Shown piece after piece: positions 63,639 to 64,000 of a stretch of 64,000 nt of DNA. Every line of letters starts with the position of its first letter. Within the stretch, counting starts at the first letter, position 1. Both the position numbers and the translations under genes were made by a program. A model generated the notes under the pieces. The model had not been told where the DNA came from. It did not search any database and saw only the letters and a list, made by a program, of their open reading frames with translations. This DNA comes from Allorhizobium ampelinum S4 (lineage in GTDB: Bacteria; Pseudomonadota; Alphaproteobacteria; Rhizobiales; Rhizobiaceae), in NCBI RefSeq assembly GCF_000016285.1, contig NC_011989.1:2173001-2237000 (forward strand), given 5' to 3'.

Positions 63639-64000
63639 GCTGCCACCGGATGGTAACAGGAGGCCTCGTGGGCGAGACCGATAGTGGTGGGCGCCGGAAA
63701 GTGGGTGGAACATTCGCCGCTCGCACGCAAGCAGCGTGGGTGGAAATGGCATCCCACCGGAAGGCTATCGAGCAGCGGGACAGACCCAGGGATTGGGACC
63801 GGCGGTGCAAGATCATCCGGATCGATGCTGGGCATGCAGTCGATCAGCGCGCGTGCGTAAGGATGCGCCGGTCGTTCGAGCAGTTCAGCGACGGGTGCCG
63901 TCTCGACGATCTTGCCGCAATACATCACGGCCGCCCTGTCCGCGAGCCGGGCAATGACGCCGAGATCGTGCGATACGATCATCAGTGCCATGCCGGTTTC
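63635..64000 (-). CDS. Oligopeptide-type ABC ATPase (DppD/OppD-like), 5' part outside window
   Basis: Only the last ~121 residues are inside. They include the switch region MALMIVSHDLGVIARLADRA and the C-terminal Cys motif (CHFHPRCLRASGECS). Walker A and B lie to the right of base 64000. With the DppF-like gene it forms the ATPase pair. The substrate-binding protein and any regulator must lie beyond the edge. Confidence 0.92.
   Translation of the reverse strand, partial: ETGMALMIVSHDLGVIARLADRAAVMYCGKIVETAPVAELLERPAHPYARALIDCMPSIDPDDLAPPVPIPGSVPLLDSLPVGCHFHPRCLRASGECSTHFPAPTTIGLAHEASCYHPVAA

Noticed and set aside
1..64000. tRNA, rRNA, insertion sequences, prophage or replication origin
   Set aside because: I saw no cloverleaf with a tRNA anticodon context, no rRNA words, no transposase or integrase, and no repABC or DnaA-box cluster; a tRNA search program would be more sensitive than reading.

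Overview
This 64 kb stretch reads as the chromosome of an alphaproteobacterium of the Rhizobiaceae, closest in feel to Agrobacterium/Allorhizobium. The grounds are an ExoR-type regulator beside xth, the rhizobial order popZ - tolC - second Pcm-like gene, a fused SecDF with a Mth938/squalene-synthase-like pair, the nagZ-scpAB-tatABC-serS-surE-pcm block, three copies of a rhizobial intergenic repeat and moderately high GC. All names come from reading the translated sequence; no database search was run.

Layout. (1) 1-20.3 kb is a cobalamin (B12) region in three transcription units. A cbiD-cobK pair runs rightward. A leftward run cbiX - (unknown domain::cobH) - cobL - cobI - (cbiG::cobJ) - cobM ends next to a nucleoside hydrolase. 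A second leftward run (small membrane protein - cobP - cobW - cobN - cobO) lies behind a clear cobalamin riboswitch. An isolated cheD, a GNAT gene, a TSUP-family permease and a parDE toxin-antitoxin pair sit between them. The set mixes markers of the early-cobalt route (CbiX, CbiD, CbiG) with markers of the late-cobalt route (CobN, CobW). (2) 20.3-24.6 kb holds a lipoprotein, a DUF1127 small protein, trmFO, a membrane-anchored hypothetical and a squalene-synthase-like gene. (3) 24.6-29.3 kb holds the secretion genes secDF and yajC plus a DUF815 ATPase. (4) 29.4-45 kb is one long leftward housekeeping block: degenerate LytM/NlpD protein, pcm, surE, serS, tatC, tatB, tatA, scpB, scpA, nagZ, a SPOR protein, argS, dgt. 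(5) 45-56.6 kb holds erpA, xth, exoR, a frameshifted FadL-family porin, valS, popZ, tolC and a second Pcm-like gene. (6) 57-59.1 kb is a poorly coding island of hypotheticals. (7) 59.2-64 kb is a leftward Dpp/Opp-type ABC transporter followed by a glycerophosphodiesterase and an inositol-monophosphatase-like phosphatase. That gene set matches the agrocinopine (acc) operons of Ti plasmids. The operon continues past the right edge.

Most notable non-coding observations: a ~120-nt element with three hairpins, present twice (3' of tolC and 3' of the second Pcm-like gene), whose stems differ in sequence but keep pairing; a structured leader ahead of cbiX with no B12 box; a 13-bp hairpin that covers the xth ribosome-binding site; and an isolated 17-nt palindrome upstream of the broken porin gene.
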